Translations under genes and position numbers: made by a program | Assembly: GCA_011033025.1 (NCBI GenBank) | Contig: WFMF01000676.1 | Location: 1 to 64,000 of the forward strand | Direction of reading: 5' to 3' | DNA length: 64,000 nt | From: Beroe forskalii | Lineage: Eukaryota > Ctenophora > Nuda > Beroida > Beroidae | Shown here: piece by piece, positions 1 to 11,681 of the stretch | Layout: every line of letters starts with the position of its first letter | Position numbering within the stretch: position 1 is the stretch's first letter | The notes under the pieces: model-generated | What the model was told of the DNA's origin: nothing | Databases searched by the model: none | The model's input: only the letters and a program-made list of their open reading frames with translations

Positions 1-210
1 GGGTTTTTTTTTTTTGATTTGGGGAATTTTTTGAAACAGGGTTTTTCCCCCAAAAAAATTTTTTTTTTTTTTAAAATCTGAGCCTTATAGTTTCCCTTAG
101 TTCCAAAAGGAAAACCTAACTGGCGAAATTTTAACGAAAATTCCCAACACGACGGTACCGGAAAGGGGGCAAAAATCCCCCTTTTTTTTTTTTTTTTAAA
201 TAAACAAACT
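1..210. repeat. Low-complexity T-rich edge
   Basis: The window opens with several T homopolymers of 10 to 17 bases, G and A runs and no readable frame. It looks like the edge of a contig or a poorly polished stretch. Nothing functional is seen. Confidence 0.5.
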
Positions 211-439
211 TAAGACCAGGGAGTTGGGGATCTTGCTCCTTTGTCTCCTAAAATCTTAACAAACCGAAGAGACTCAAAAGTCGGAAAGCCCGGCTTTACC
301 CAAAAAACACAACTGGGAGATTTAACCCCCGACAAAAACCCCACTCCCATCCAGGCATTAACTCAAACAAAGACTTGGACACTGCTGCACCAAACTCAAC
401 GAGCATCCAATTAAGCTTTCAATAAAAGCATGCCCAATT

Positions 440-3300
440 ACACACATCGCGTGAGCACCATCAAAAACCACCCTGGCTGACCGCTGAGGTGGAACAGGCA
501 CATCAAGACATGAAGCGGAAACTCATGACTGCGCGTTCCAGTAAAACCCAAGAACACTGGGAATCCTCAGACAGAGCAACAGAACTTACAACAAACTACA
601 TACCAAAACACAGCAGAACGAATGGAGGAAATTCTGTGCTGACACTGAGACGGTCAAGTAGTTGGCCAGAATGAACAAGATTCTCAAGAACTGCAACGGT
701 AAGACAGAGAAATTAAAATCTGTCTACAAATCAGATGGCACCTCACGACCACACCGGAAGAGACACTGAGGTTATGGAGAGATGTCATTTCAAAGATGAT
801 GCTACCTCTAATCCTCATACAGACCATATACTATCCCAGACACATCTTCTAGACAAAATTTACAGTGACACAAGAATGAAGGAAGCAAGTAATGTCCTTC
901 GACCCCTCAAAGCAGCTGGACCAGACACACTTCAGCCAATCACAATTCAACAAGCGTGGAAGCACATCAATATCGCTGTGAAGGCAATCATGATCAAAAG
1001 TCATGAAATGCAGCACGTTCCCAAACCTTGACCGAATCCAACGGCATCTTCATCCCCAAACCTGGAAAGACTGACTATAACAAACCCAACGCTTTCCGCA
1101 CTATTACACTCTCACCCACCTCCCTCAAGCTTACAGGAAAAGATAACTTTGGCATATGCAGCATGACCTTGGCATGGAGGACAAACTAGCAAAAAGCAGT
1201 TTGGCTTCAAGAAAGGCACCTCAACTGAAACAGCTCTCCACAAAGTCATCCACAAGATCGAGAAGAGAATAGCCAACAAGGGATATGTTCTAGGCACCTT
1301 CCTTGACATCGAAGGGCCTTTCGACAATGTGTCCTTCAAAGCTATCTCGGAAGCCATCGACAAGTCCCCCCTAGACCCAAGCACAGCCGGCTGGATCAAG
1401 GGAATGGTCACTAACAGAAATGTTACATTCACTCAAAACTCCTCAAGAAGGATCAGAATTAAAAGAGGCTGCCCCCAAGGAGGCATTCTCACCCTTCCTC
1501 TGGAATCTTGTACTGGATGACCTCTTCAGTACACAGCAAAGCACATTCCAGGATATCTGCAGGCTTTTGCTGATGACTTAATGTCACTAGCAGAAGGGGA
1601 TGACCTCGATGTCATCTGGCAGAGAACACAGACCACCATCAAGACTATTGAGACATGGTGAGTCGAAGGGACTCAACATCAGCGCTCTCAAAACCAAACT
1701 AGTCATGTTCACATGGAACAGAAAAGTGGACCTTACGCCCAATCAAAGTAATGGGCTCAACTATTGAGCTTCAGTAAAGAAGCAAAGCTTCTTGGAGTAA
1801 CACTGGACAACAAACTCAACTTTAACTCACACATCGACAACATTACCAAAAAATGCATAGGGACTATCTTCCAATGCAAGCAAGCCATAGGCCCCACATG
1901 GGGACTTACTGCTAAAGTATGCAAGTGGATTTACACCTCCATTGTTAGACCGGCGCTGGCATACAGCGCTGTTGTCTGGATCAAGGCAACTGACAACAAA
2001 TCCAATACCAAGAAACTCGAAAGAGTTCAAGGACTCTCACTCGGGTATATGACTGGAGCCCTACCTTCCACACCTTACAACACTCTAACTATCTCACTGG
2101 TATACCCTCACATTACCGACTACCTCAAAGGTGAAGCTGCCAAAGGAGCAGTCAGGCTCATGGGGGTACGGAGATTGACCCTAGAAACAGCCCCCCACCG
2201 GCAAAGGAATCATCAAAGCTCATAGCACCATATCAAACAACCCAATTTCTGAGCTCAAAGTCCCAGGGCACAACCAATGGGACACTATTAAACCCCATCT
2301 TATTCTTGACCGCAACTATAACATCACATACCCTCAAGACGCTCACTCTGGACAACTACACCAACAACCTGGACAAAGACATCAAGCTTATCAGCGTCAA
2401 CAACATTTGCTGCTACACAGATGGCTCTAAAACAGACCACGGGGTGGGCGGCGGCTACGTCATCAAGGACCCCACAACGAGAACACAACCGAGTACCACT
2501 TCAAGATGAAAGATCACTGCACGGTTTTTTTCAGGCCGAAATAGCAGCACTTATGCATGCTGCTGACAGACTTAAACACTACAACAACAAGCTTATCACC
2601 TTCTGGAGCGACAGCCTATCGGCACTCCAAGCTCTTTCCAACAGAATCCACAGGAACAAATCAGTTGCAGACTGTCACAAGTCACTCACCTCCCTAGCTC
2701 ATGACAACACAGTCCAAGTCAGATGGATAAAAGCCCACATCAGACACTGGGGAAACGAGAAAGCAGACCAGCTTGCCAAGGCTGGCACCAAAGATGGTAA
2801 CCCCGTCACCAGCCTTGTCCCCATTTCATTCATCAAACACTTAATCAATACCAAGGTAACCAACCTCAGCCACGACAGGTGGATCACCAACCAACATGCT
2901 CACACTGACATGATCATAGGTAACCATCAGAAGAAGGTTTTCCACACACTTAACAACAACACTGGCAACCGTATCCGGTACCGAACTGCTATCTCCATTA
3001 TTACAGGACACATTGGACTGAACAAACACTTGCACAGAATAACACGCGCTGACACACCAAACTGCCCCTTACTGCACTGACACAGAGGAGACAGTTGCAC
3101 ACTTCATTGGACAATGCCCTGCATTTATGAGAATCAGAGGCAACACACTCGGGACATACTATGACTCCATTAACGACATCATGGACAACAACAGTATGGA
3201 CGCACTGATCAGTTACACACTCCAAAACCAAAAGACTACAACGAACAGAGGAGGAGGCGGACAATACAGGGTGACATAGCATCTACTCATCTCTCCGATA
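440..3300 (+). mobile_element. Decayed LINE retrotransposon with RT and RNase H domains
   Basis: Fragments of one polyprotein are spread over several frames in the right order. An endonuclease-RT linker (HPWLTAEVE near 465-495) comes first. RT motifs follow: a palm A-like FLDIEGPFDNV near 1300-1335, KRGCPQGGIL near 1465-1490, and AFADD near 1565. RNase H comes next, with YTDGS near 2415, an AEI segment near 2540, SDSLSAL near 2610 and a late His/Glu segment around 2735-2775. A C-terminal Cys/His knuckle (CTDTEETVAHFIGQCP) lies near 3076-3125. RNase H downstream of RT places it near the I/Jockey-like LINEs, but clade assignment needs alignment. No endonuclease domain is visible upstream. At least two frameshifts are clear, near 1497 (before LWNLVLDDL) and near 3066. 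The palm motif has Pro where Ala is usual. The copy cannot encode an active protein. Confidence 0.85.
2421..3080 (+). pseudogene. LINE RNase H domain fragment
   Basis: This is the longest open segment of the decayed LINE. Its N-terminal part carries the later RNase H signatures AEIAALMHAADRL, FWSDSLSAL and WIKAHIRHWGNEKADQLA. The first catalytic strand (CYTDGSKTDHGVGGGYVIKD) lies just upstream in another frame at about 2405-2465, so a frameshift splits the domain. The rest is the post-RNase H linker, ending before the Cys/His knuckle, which is in a further frame. Confidence 0.75.
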
Positions 3301-3780
3301 GCTCTGAAGTATCTGGTATTGTATTGGTAAAGGTATTCTCCCCTCGTTAGCCACACCCTCATTTTACCCTCCACCACCACCATCACCTTTCACCCTCACC
3401 CCCCGTCGCCTCGGCGACTAGAGGCAGGCACAGTCCCACTCCGGGACTATCCTCTTGCGGACCCTCGGGTCCGGCCTCTCTTTTGATGATCTGATGGTAG
3501 CCACCTTATACGCCCGTTCCCGGGCCAAGACTAGTCCTAAACCTAAGGGTGTGGCTACCATCGCTGAGGGTATACCCCCGATGCATAGGAGATCCAAACA
3601 TACGGAATCCAAGACTTTGAGGATTCTAAGGTAAAAGGTAAAGATTAAGAAGCAGCACACTCACGGAAGGAAAGGAAAAATGAAGGGACCACTGTGAACA
3701 AGATAGGAGAGGTTAGCAGCACATGTCGCTGACGAAGTAAGGAGAATAAGGATAACAAATAAAAAACCATGAAAAACAAA
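3300..3780 (+). repeat. Probable LINE 3' untranslated region with stem-loop
   Basis: No coding potential is seen downstream of the LINE stop. A stem can form between 3493-3505 and 3548-3562 (GATGGTAGCCACC against GGTGTGGCTACCATC), and a GGACCC/GGGTCC mini-hairpin lies near 3468. Stem-loops at LINE 3' ends are often used for RT recognition. That role here is an inference. Confidence 0.4.
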
Positions 3781-4563
3781 TTACGGGCCCTGAACGGGTT
3801 GCTCCTCCAGACCAAAGGTGGTCTTGACCACTTCCACCAGCTCCACCTTCTCTCCATAGAACAATTTACGGAGGAAGTTTGTAAATCCTGCTAACGTGGG
3901 TGCCTTAGATAATTGAAATGAACGACTGATATACCACTTGAAGGAGGCCCAGATGAAATTAACTGAGGGGTTATTGCTACTGCAAGTAATATAGAAGATC
4001 TTGTCGGGGTCACTATACCCAGGGTCAATCTTGTCTATAATAAGGTGTTCCACATAAGTGAATAAAATAACAGTCCTGGGACAATTGATAAAAATATGAT
4101 CAAGGGTTTCAGGCTTATTCGGACAATAAATGCAGTCCGGGCTAACCGTATCAATATTCATTTTGAATCTCATGTAACGGCAGGTCGAGATCCTCAAAAG
4201 CAATTTATATTGGAACTAAAGAATTTTAAAATTCTTAGTGAAACCACTGTACATCACCTTAAATACTGCACCCCAGTCTATAGGAATGGACCCCAGGACA
4301 CGCTCCCAAGCTCTGAGAGGTACCATATCCTCAAACTGCAATGCGTACTTGCAGGCATTACGAATCTTACTCGCTTTAATATCACGATAGGTATCTGTGA
4401 AAAACTGCAAGCAAAGGTTAGTGTCAATATTAGCAAGATCCCTACTGGGGATATCTGGGTTACTGAATCTACGGATAGCCATTTTAATGTCGACGTGGTG
4501 TCTCTTAGATATGATATTCCAGCTACGCCGCAGGGTGTTAATACAGAAACCTCTGTAAGACAT
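3781..4563 (-). pseudogene. 3' end of a second LINE reverse transcriptase, with nonsense codon
   Basis: Two consecutive minus-strand open segments (4563-4219 and 4215-3781) share one reading frame and are separated only by TAG at 4216-4218. Across the stop the protein reads as the conserved C-terminal RT region: KNFKIL, stop, FQYKLLLRISTCRYMRFK, then a zinc-knuckle segment CIYCPNKPETLDHIFINCP. In related elements the residue before FQY is usually Trp, so a TGG to TAG change would explain the stop. The RT catalytic motifs are absent, so this is a 5'-truncated copy. It lies head-on to the first LINE. Confidence 0.75.
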
Positions 4564-4912
4564 GACTTGCCCTGAATCATTATAAAATCGGAGAGGTAGA
4601 AAACTTACGGGAAATTTTTTGCCTCAGTTCCTGTGCAAAATTGTCGAGAGAAAAACCATCTCTTTTTCCTCACGAGATTTCTCGCTAGAAATTTGAACAG
4701 GTTTTTTGCACATTTTCCTCGCGAGAATTCTTGCAAGGAAAATACGAAAAAAGGACTTAGTGATTTTGGATCGAATGTTACACATAATGGGAATATTGAA
4801 TTATGAGCGCCAATTACGCCTAAGCCCAACAAAAAACTCATGTACAGGAGCTACGTTGATGAAAAATCCTGATTTCTCGTGCAAGTCTTCTTGCCAGTTT
4901 TCCTAGTAACAG

Positions 4913-5119
4913 GAACCACGCATAACTCAACACGCAACACAATCCCTTCTTCAGAGGATTTTGATGGAGTAACTACAACAAACGCTGACACCGCGCTTAG
5001 CACCCTGCTGCTATCGGGAGTAGGAGAACAACACGAGACCCCGTACACTTGTAACTTCGTGTTTCCTGATCCGGAACCTGGCACCGTGACATCTGACCCT
5101 GTCACTCCTGAAATAAAAC
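4913..5119 (+). CDS. Ig exon: second half of Ig domain 1
   Basis: It encodes a segment ending in the strand F pattern GEQHETPYTC and strand G region GTVTSDPVTPEI. The acceptor chosen is AACAG at 4908-4912. TAG at 4904-4906 or CAG at 4895-4897 would also keep the frame. The donor is GTGAGT at 5120, the first unit of the tandem repeat. Confidence 0.5.
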
Positions 5120-6270
5120 GTGAGTTTTATAAGGCACTGCGTGAGTTTTATAACGCCTGCGTGAGTTTTATAACGCACTGTGTGAGTTTTATAACGCACT
5201 GCGTAAGTTTTACAACGCACTGCGTGAGTTTTATATTGCACTGCGTGAGTTTTATAACGCACTGCGTGAGTTTTATATCACACTGCGTGAGTTTTACAAC
5301 GCACTGTGTGAGTTTTATAACGCACTGCCTGAGTTTGACCAAGTTATGGACCTAAATCGGCTTCTGCGACGTGCGTAGACCCATATATGGGCATAGGTTT
5401 TTCGGCCATAACTCGGCCATTTTTTGAGATATCGACTTCAAATTTTTTATGCTAACTCAGGGGACCATATCTATCGATGGCACACCTCAGATACAGTTGT
5501 TGGAATAGAAGTGAAACCTTAGAAGCTTAGAGATAAAAATACTTGTGTATCCTCTCATTCACTATTTCAGCTGGGATTACATTGCCTGGTTTTACGCTGG
5601 CCGAAGGAGGGTCAGGTGCTCTGACTTGCTCGGTTTCTGGCTTCTCAAGTCCTCCTGATTCCATTACCTGGTATAAAGGGGACTCCCAAATCAGGTCGGT
5701 TTAATCTGACTTCGTCAGCATTCCTCAGCTGAGTTATTAATGGACTGTCCACAATTTCTACCAACAATTTAATAACAAAAACATCCATTTCCAATAATGC
5801 ATTTTACCTTAATCCATTAGAGCCTATGTCATTACAGCCTATAGTCATTAGAGCCTATATGATAGAAGTATAGAACGAGCAAAGTCACCCCATTAACACC
5901 ACTAACAACTCAATAACAAAAACATCCATTACCTTCAATGCACTTGACCTTATAATCCATTCTTCCATTGAAGTCTTTGTCACTGTGTAGAACGAGCAAA
6001 GTTACCCCATTAAAGCATTAACACCATTAATAAAACTATTTAAGCTGCTCAACCCATGGCCCCCAGTCGATTAAATGAGAAACTCAGTATTTCTTTCTTG
6101 ACTCTAAATGTGCATTAATTCTTGCAGGGTTGACACAGGCAGCCCTACTGGCCCTACATCGAGTGTGCTGGAACTGGATAGTGTCAGCCCGTCTGACGCC
6201 AGCTCCTACTTCTGTAACGTTTCAATTGACGGGAATGTGATCCGAGCTTCTACTCAAGTGGTAGTTGTTG
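4913..6270 (+). CDS. Ig-domain protein gene, three exons (partial)
   Basis: Three plus-strand exons (4913-5119, 5571-5694, 6128-6270) join with compatible phases 1, 2 and 1. They encode the C-terminal half of one Ig-like domain and a complete second one. Domain 1 has a strand E/F segment ending GEQHETPYTCNF. Domain 2 has GALTCSVSG, then ITWYKGD, then LELDSVSPSDASSYFCNV: the canonical Cys, Trp and D.S.Y.C pattern. An intron of phase 2 splits domain 2 and phase-1 introns flank it, typical of Ig modules. It was probably a cell-surface or secreted protein. No start, signal peptide or transmembrane exon was found. A LINE fragment lies just upstream, so the gene may be broken or simply extend out of recognisable sequence. 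Confidence 0.65.
5120..5349 (+). repeat. 21-bp minisatellite of tandem 5' splice donors
   Basis: Ten units start at 5120, 5141, 5161, 5182, 5203, 5224, 5245, 5266, 5287 and 5308. Each begins GTGAGT (GTAAGT at 5203), followed by TTTATAACGCACTGC or a close variant. An eleventh degenerate unit starts CTGAGT at 5329. All units are 21 bp except the second (20 bp). The first GTGAGT is the donor of the preceding Ig exon, so the array appears to be built by repeated duplication from the splice site. The array stays open in the upstream reading frame. Confidence 0.95.
5392..5500 (+). repeat. Dispersed repeat with 'ATAACTCGGCCATTTTT' core
   Basis: An ATAACTCGGCCATTTTT core followed by an ATCGA-CT-AAATTTT motif also occurs at about 27730-27775. 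Here the repeat sits within the intron between Ig exons. Confidence 0.5.
5571..5694 (+). CDS. Ig exon: first half of Ig domain 2
   Basis: The acceptor is CTATTTCAG at 5562-5570 and the donor AG/GTCGGT at 5695. The frame enters in phase 1 and leaves in phase 2. It contains the first Ig cysteine (GALTCSVSG) and the core tryptophan (SITWYKGD). Both splice phases agree with the neighbouring exons. Confidence 0.7.
6128..6270 (+). CDS. Ig exon: second half of Ig domain 2
   Basis: The acceptor is TTCTTGCAG ending at 6127 and the donor GTTAGT at 6271 in phase 1. It encodes VLELDSVSPSDASSYFCNVS and a strand G ending VVVV. This supplies the second Ig cysteine and the Y.C motif pairing with the previous exon. 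Confidence 0.7.
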
Positions 6271-6419
6271 GTTAGTACCTACCACCGTCACAATATGTTT
6301 GTCAATCACAGTTCATTATTTTTCAAAACATTCCTTTCCACATTTCTGTGATCATTCTTTGGCAAGTTTATCAATAGATTGAACCAAAAATCGACCATTG
6401 CATAATACATATAGTTTTC

Positions 6420-7330
6420 ACACCGAAAATGAATTCTCTACGACATTCCTAGCTGAAGCATGGAATTCACCTCATGGGTGTCCTGAGACCAGTTTGGCTC
6501 ATAATTCGGCCTTCGAACATTTTATGGTGCAATTTGTTAAAAGTTGTCAATAAACTGCGACGCACAACCCAAAACTCCAAAACCAAATATCTGCATTGTT
6601 CCTGAGCCAAGAGGCAAGGCACTGAAATACTGAAATACCCTGCGTTAAACCATGAGGGTGCCTCATAAATGATTATGGGCCCATAACTCAGTTTGTGAGC
6701 ATTTTAGAGCATATGTTTATCAACAAGTCGTATATAAAAATGGCCATTGCGCACATTTTCCACCCAAGATGAAGTCTCTACGACCTTCCTGAGCCAAGAT
6801 ACCGAAATACTCTAATTTGGCCATGGGTGCCCCAAAAATAGTTTTTGGCCCATAACTCGGTTTGTGAGCATTTCAGAGCATATGTTTATTAACAAGTCGT
6901 ATATAAACATGGCCATTGCGCACATTTTCCACTCCAAGAAGAAGTCTCTACGACCTTCCTGAGCCAAGATATCGAAATAGCCTAAATTAGGCCATGGTGC
7001 CCCAAAAATGGTTTTGGCCCATAACTCGGTTCCTGAGTATTTCAGAGCATTTGTTCTATTAACAATTGTACATAAACATGCTCATTGCGCACATTTTCCG
7101 CCCAAGATGAAGTCTCTACGACCTTCCTGAGCCAAGATATCGAAATAGCCTAAATTAGGCCATGCGGGTGCCCCAAAAATGGTTTTTGCCCATAACTCAG
7201 TTTGTGACATTTTAGAGCATATGTTTATTAACAAGTCGTATATAAACATGGCCATTAGCACATTTTCCGCCCAAGATGAAGTCTCTACGACCTTCCTGGA
7301 GCCGAGATACGATTTTTTACATATCAGTCT
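6420..7330 (+). repeat. Tandem repeat, about 170 bp per unit, five copies
   Basis: The anchor ATAACTCGG or ATAACTCAG (ATAATTCGG in the first copy) recurs at 6500, 6683, 6852, 7021 and 7192, giving spacings of 183, 169, 169 and 171. Each unit also carries GGCCATTGCGCACATTTTCC (or a close variant) and CTCTACGACCTTCCTGAGCC. Frames within it are not conserved, so it is a satellite-like array, not a gene. Confidence 0.85.
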
Positions 7331-9486
7331 GCTGCGCCTCGCTAAAATCGATTTTCGGCACTTTCCACAACTCGGAGGTGGAAAGTTGCTAGATCGATTT
7401 TTCATGCGAAAAACCATGGAAACCATGCAAAATCGCTTGGAGTCGAATTTGTCCACTTTTAAATCCAATTTTGACTGTACTAATAACGTGATTATCTAGT
7501 CATGAAGTGAAGGGTGAGGGAGGGTTTCATGCTGCACAGTGCACGTATTTGTTACAAATACAACTATTACAAATATGAAAACGGAGTTGGCCATTGGAAG
7601 GGGGTTGAAATTGACTAAATTTATCACGTTATATGGGAATGGTCCCAATTCAATAGACATGACGATAAAAACCCTAATATAAAGAAACCACACAATTATT
7701 AAGTTCATCAACAACCAACTTAATGAAGCAATAATGATAAGATGATGATTACAGGTACACTATAATAAGGAACGACCACATGGAAACAACCTGTAGTGTG
7801 CATATAATAAGGCCCTTTGGTCCCGGGAAGATATAATGGGGGACAAAAAGTTAAACCAAGAGAGGGACAAATTACAAAATATTACGATACGTATACAAAA
7901 AAGTAATACTGGACCAAGAATAGGTCGAGCACTGTTAGTGAAAGATTACCGAATCTTACTGGACCAAGAATAGCCATATTGTATTCAATCAATGATATGA
8001 TTTACAACTCCAACGGATAACAATGGGTATAACATAAAAATGGCATGATGAATATGAGTATGAAAAGTATCAGCAACAGTGGTAGCCAGCTCACAATAAG
8101 TTAGCCAGGGCCCAGGACTCGACTAATAATAATAGAATGAACTTATATTAGTCAAATAAAGATTAAGTCGAACAAAGACTAAATCGGCTTAACAATGATT
8201 GAGCAAGTTCTAAGTAACAAAGACTACTATAAATCCTATACCTTGAAACAAAGAGATGAAATTTGAACTTTTGAACACCTGCTTATTTCTAAGTTCTGCA
8301 GGTACAGAATTCAGAAAGTCATTTTGTTTTGGATTATAAATGTCGTAATTTATTATTGTATCTTATTAGTTCGATAAAGTCTAACTATTGCATGTATAAT
8401 TCATAAAGGCAGCTCAACTGGGAGAACAGAAATAAGTCAATGAAATCATGCACATGTTTGAAATCGTGCTTTGAAAGTTTACAGCCAAACAACAAAAAAC
8501 TGAATCGTTAAACCTTTGAATAGATAGGTAATTCATGAATTTTAGAAAGCTATAGGTACTAATATTAATAATAAAGACACCTGCCTCCAAAATCAGTTAA
8601 CAGAAAAGACTTTGAAACAGCTATTCATATTGAAAGCAATCAAATCTAGGATACCTACTACTCTAGGTACTATTATTTCTAGTACTCATCACAATTCCAA
8701 TTTCATTTCTGTTCAATCTTGGATATAAATTGTTTCAGATTAAGCCAAAAGCTCATAAATGAAAACAAAATTTGACTAGGTACAGAAGGTAAGTGAAATT
8801 TAACACACCTCAATATCTATGAAAGGAGTCAAATAAGTTCACAATAAAGCTACACAAAACGTTGTCCTAAGGGTGGTTTGTGAATAGCAGCCGTTACTCA
8901 ACTGAACAATAGTAAGGAGTTTCATCAATACCTGTATATATACCCCTTCATACCCTTTATAGTGTTGAGAGCCATTGAAGTTTCAAGGCTTTATTTGATG
9001 AATGCATTGTGGTTCAACATAGCAACAGACCATTGTTCGTTTTCACAAACCTTATTGAAAGGAATTATGAGACAATGAAAAGCTGTCGAAAAATCCATAA
9101 ATAACGTAAAATTAAGAACACAATATTTACCACAATTTATAAGGGATGACATCTTTGAAACGCATAATAGATAGTAGTTTTATCATTACTATTAAATCAA
9201 GATAATACATAACAAAATTGCATATTACTAACCTCTTTATGTAGGTGTAACATAATATTAGTGCGAAATATCACACACCAGAATAATCAGAAATTTTTAG
9301 CATAATTTGTAGCTTTTAATAATCTATATGTGGGTCTCGAACAAAGATTGATTTCCTTAAATTAAGGACCACACACCTTATATCATGTCCATCATATGAG
9401 CTGACAAATAATTCAGTTAATCTTAACCAGTTGGTCAATAGTTCCAGTATAAATGAAATTAATTTCAAAGATATAAGTACAAAAAA
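7331..9486. other. AT-rich intergenic region
   Basis: No exon, RNA gene or clear repeat was recognised between the tandem array and the zinc-finger gene stop codon. The part nearest 9487 would hold the 3' untranslated region of the zinc-finger gene. Confidence 0.4.
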
Positions 9487-11681
9487 TCATACAAAAATGC
9501 CAGGAAATGCTTTCTTTTTTTCTTGAGTTTCACTGTGTTCTTTGCTCTGCGGTGCATCAACCACAATTTCATTTGTGGATGAGATTGGAACGGATTCAGA
9601 AGTACATGAGTTAATAACAGGTATTTTTCCATTTTGGAAACTATTATTCACATTTACATTTTCAGTGTGTACATTATTGATGATCAATCTGGGATGCTCT
9701 TTGTGAAGGGATGAAGAAGCACTGTCATTGGAAAGAAACTCAAGCCTGAGTAATTCATCTATATTTGTAGTATCACTTGGTAAATTCAAGTGATGATTTT
9801 CATTCATGTTGTGATGCAAAGGCATCCCTTTATCATTGTTTGCACATGTGTTAATTGGAAGTTTGATGTAAGAGTTGATGTAGCTGTTGCCGAATGTCTC
9901 GTTCTGGTTAACAAGATAACTTGAAGCCTGTGATACTTCTGGCAGCTGATTCATATGGGGCTTGTATGTGATATCATGGTGAGAATTTGGTAAAAATTTC
10001 GGCATGTTGTGAATTTCAGCAAGGTGGGAGGACAATAACTCTGATGACGGTGCTTTATAGAAGCAAAGGCTGCACCAAAGAGATTTCTCAGGACTACTGC
10101 ATGGCTTTTGAAGATTGATCATCTGCTCTCTGCAGGATAAGGCAAATATCTTGTTCAGGTCATTTTGGGTCTCTACTTCAATTTCTGGTTTTTTGGTGGC
10201 TTCAATATTTATACCATGCATCAATGTCATATGCAATTTCATTTCATCCATATTGTTCAGACTTACAGGACAGTGAAAACAAAGAATTGTCCCATCTGGC
10301 AAATGTTTTCGTTTATGGGCATTGAGTTTAGATAATGAAGGAAACATATAATTACATGACTGACACCATATAACATTTTTAGACAGGATTGGCACACCAT
10401 CTAAAATCTTGTTATGTATAACTAAGCAGTGGTTCATCAAGTCAGGCATAGTCTGGAATATGAGTGTACAATTTCCACACTTCAAACTGTCATCTAGCCT
10501 ATGCTGTTCACAATGACTTTGAAGCTCAGCCCCTGATTTGAATTCATACTTGCATGAAGAGCAACAAAACTTTGGTTGAAATGATCTACCTCTTTTCAAC
10601 TTGGCATCTATAGCAAAGCCATGCTGAACAACAGTGTGTCCTAATAATTCTTTCATTTCCTTGAAAATATGCCCACAAACATGACAAGAAATAAATCCAT
10701 TTTCAGTGTGACATGATTTATGCTGCTCAAGCATTGCTGTGTTGGGAAACTGATATTGGCAAGTTTCACATGTCTGTCGACAGTTGGATCTTGATATGTG
10801 TATCAATTTAGTAACCAATTGGAAATTGTGTTCAGACAATGAATGTGACTTCAAATCCTCTATGTCTTTGGCAATAGTAGAACATTGGTCACAAAGAATG
10901 CCACTTTCTTTATGTCTATCTAAATGCTTGGCTAAATCAACTTCTTCTGCAAACTCCCAGACACATGTTTTGCAAGTAAATTGATGAACTTTACGGACAT
11001 GTGAGCGAAGACTGCTTCTCAACTTAGCCTTGAAATCACAGAATTGACATGTTTCAAAATGATCAGATGTAGTATGTTTTGATATAATGTGCTGTCTCAA
11101 ATTCTCCTTGACTTTGGTAGAATATTCACAGTACTCACAGGTATGGGGACGAAGTGTTGAATGAACATTTTGATGATGTCGTGTGAGATGATATTTTCTA
11201 TAAGACTGATAGGAGCATCCAGGGTACTCACAAATGAATGGCTTTTCACCTGTATGGAGCCGCATGTGGCGAGTAATATACCACATGGAAGTAGCTTTAG
11301 CTCCACAAACTTCACATGAGAACTTTTTCTCTTTTATTCTCTTTACTCTTGGAGTCATTTCCTTTCTAACTGATGGCTTGGGTTGTTTTTTAATGACTGG
11401 TTTTTTCCTTGGAATAACGTCACCATGAACACTTTTCCTGTGTCTATTCAGCTCAACTTTCTTCACAGCAATGAATTCACAACTATCATGAGGACATGGT
11501 GCAGGGCCTTTAAACTTTATTCTCTTAGGCTTCTTCCTCTCCAAACTGTCATGTTGGTCATTTTTGACTTCAGCTGATTCAATTTCATTATTCTCTTCAA
11601 TGTCATCTTCATCCTCCTGGTTCTCTTCTTCATTTTCCACAACATTTTCTTCCTCATTACCCCCTTCATCTTCTTCAGGAA
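9487..11681 (-). CDS. Zinc-finger gene, last exon
   Basis: The acceptor is TTGGCAG ending at 11682, and the phase-1 join makes GVPEEDEGG. Fourteen C2H2 motifs run from CPHDSCEFIAVKKVELNRH to WCSLCFYKAPSSELLSSH. A finger-free tail rich in Asn and Ser ends at the stop at 9487. Confidence 0.85.

Noticed and set aside
5011-5342. Minus-strand frames encoding KLTQCVI repeats
   Set aside because: They are the antisense of the 21-bp donor repeat; any triplet-length repeat stays open by chance.
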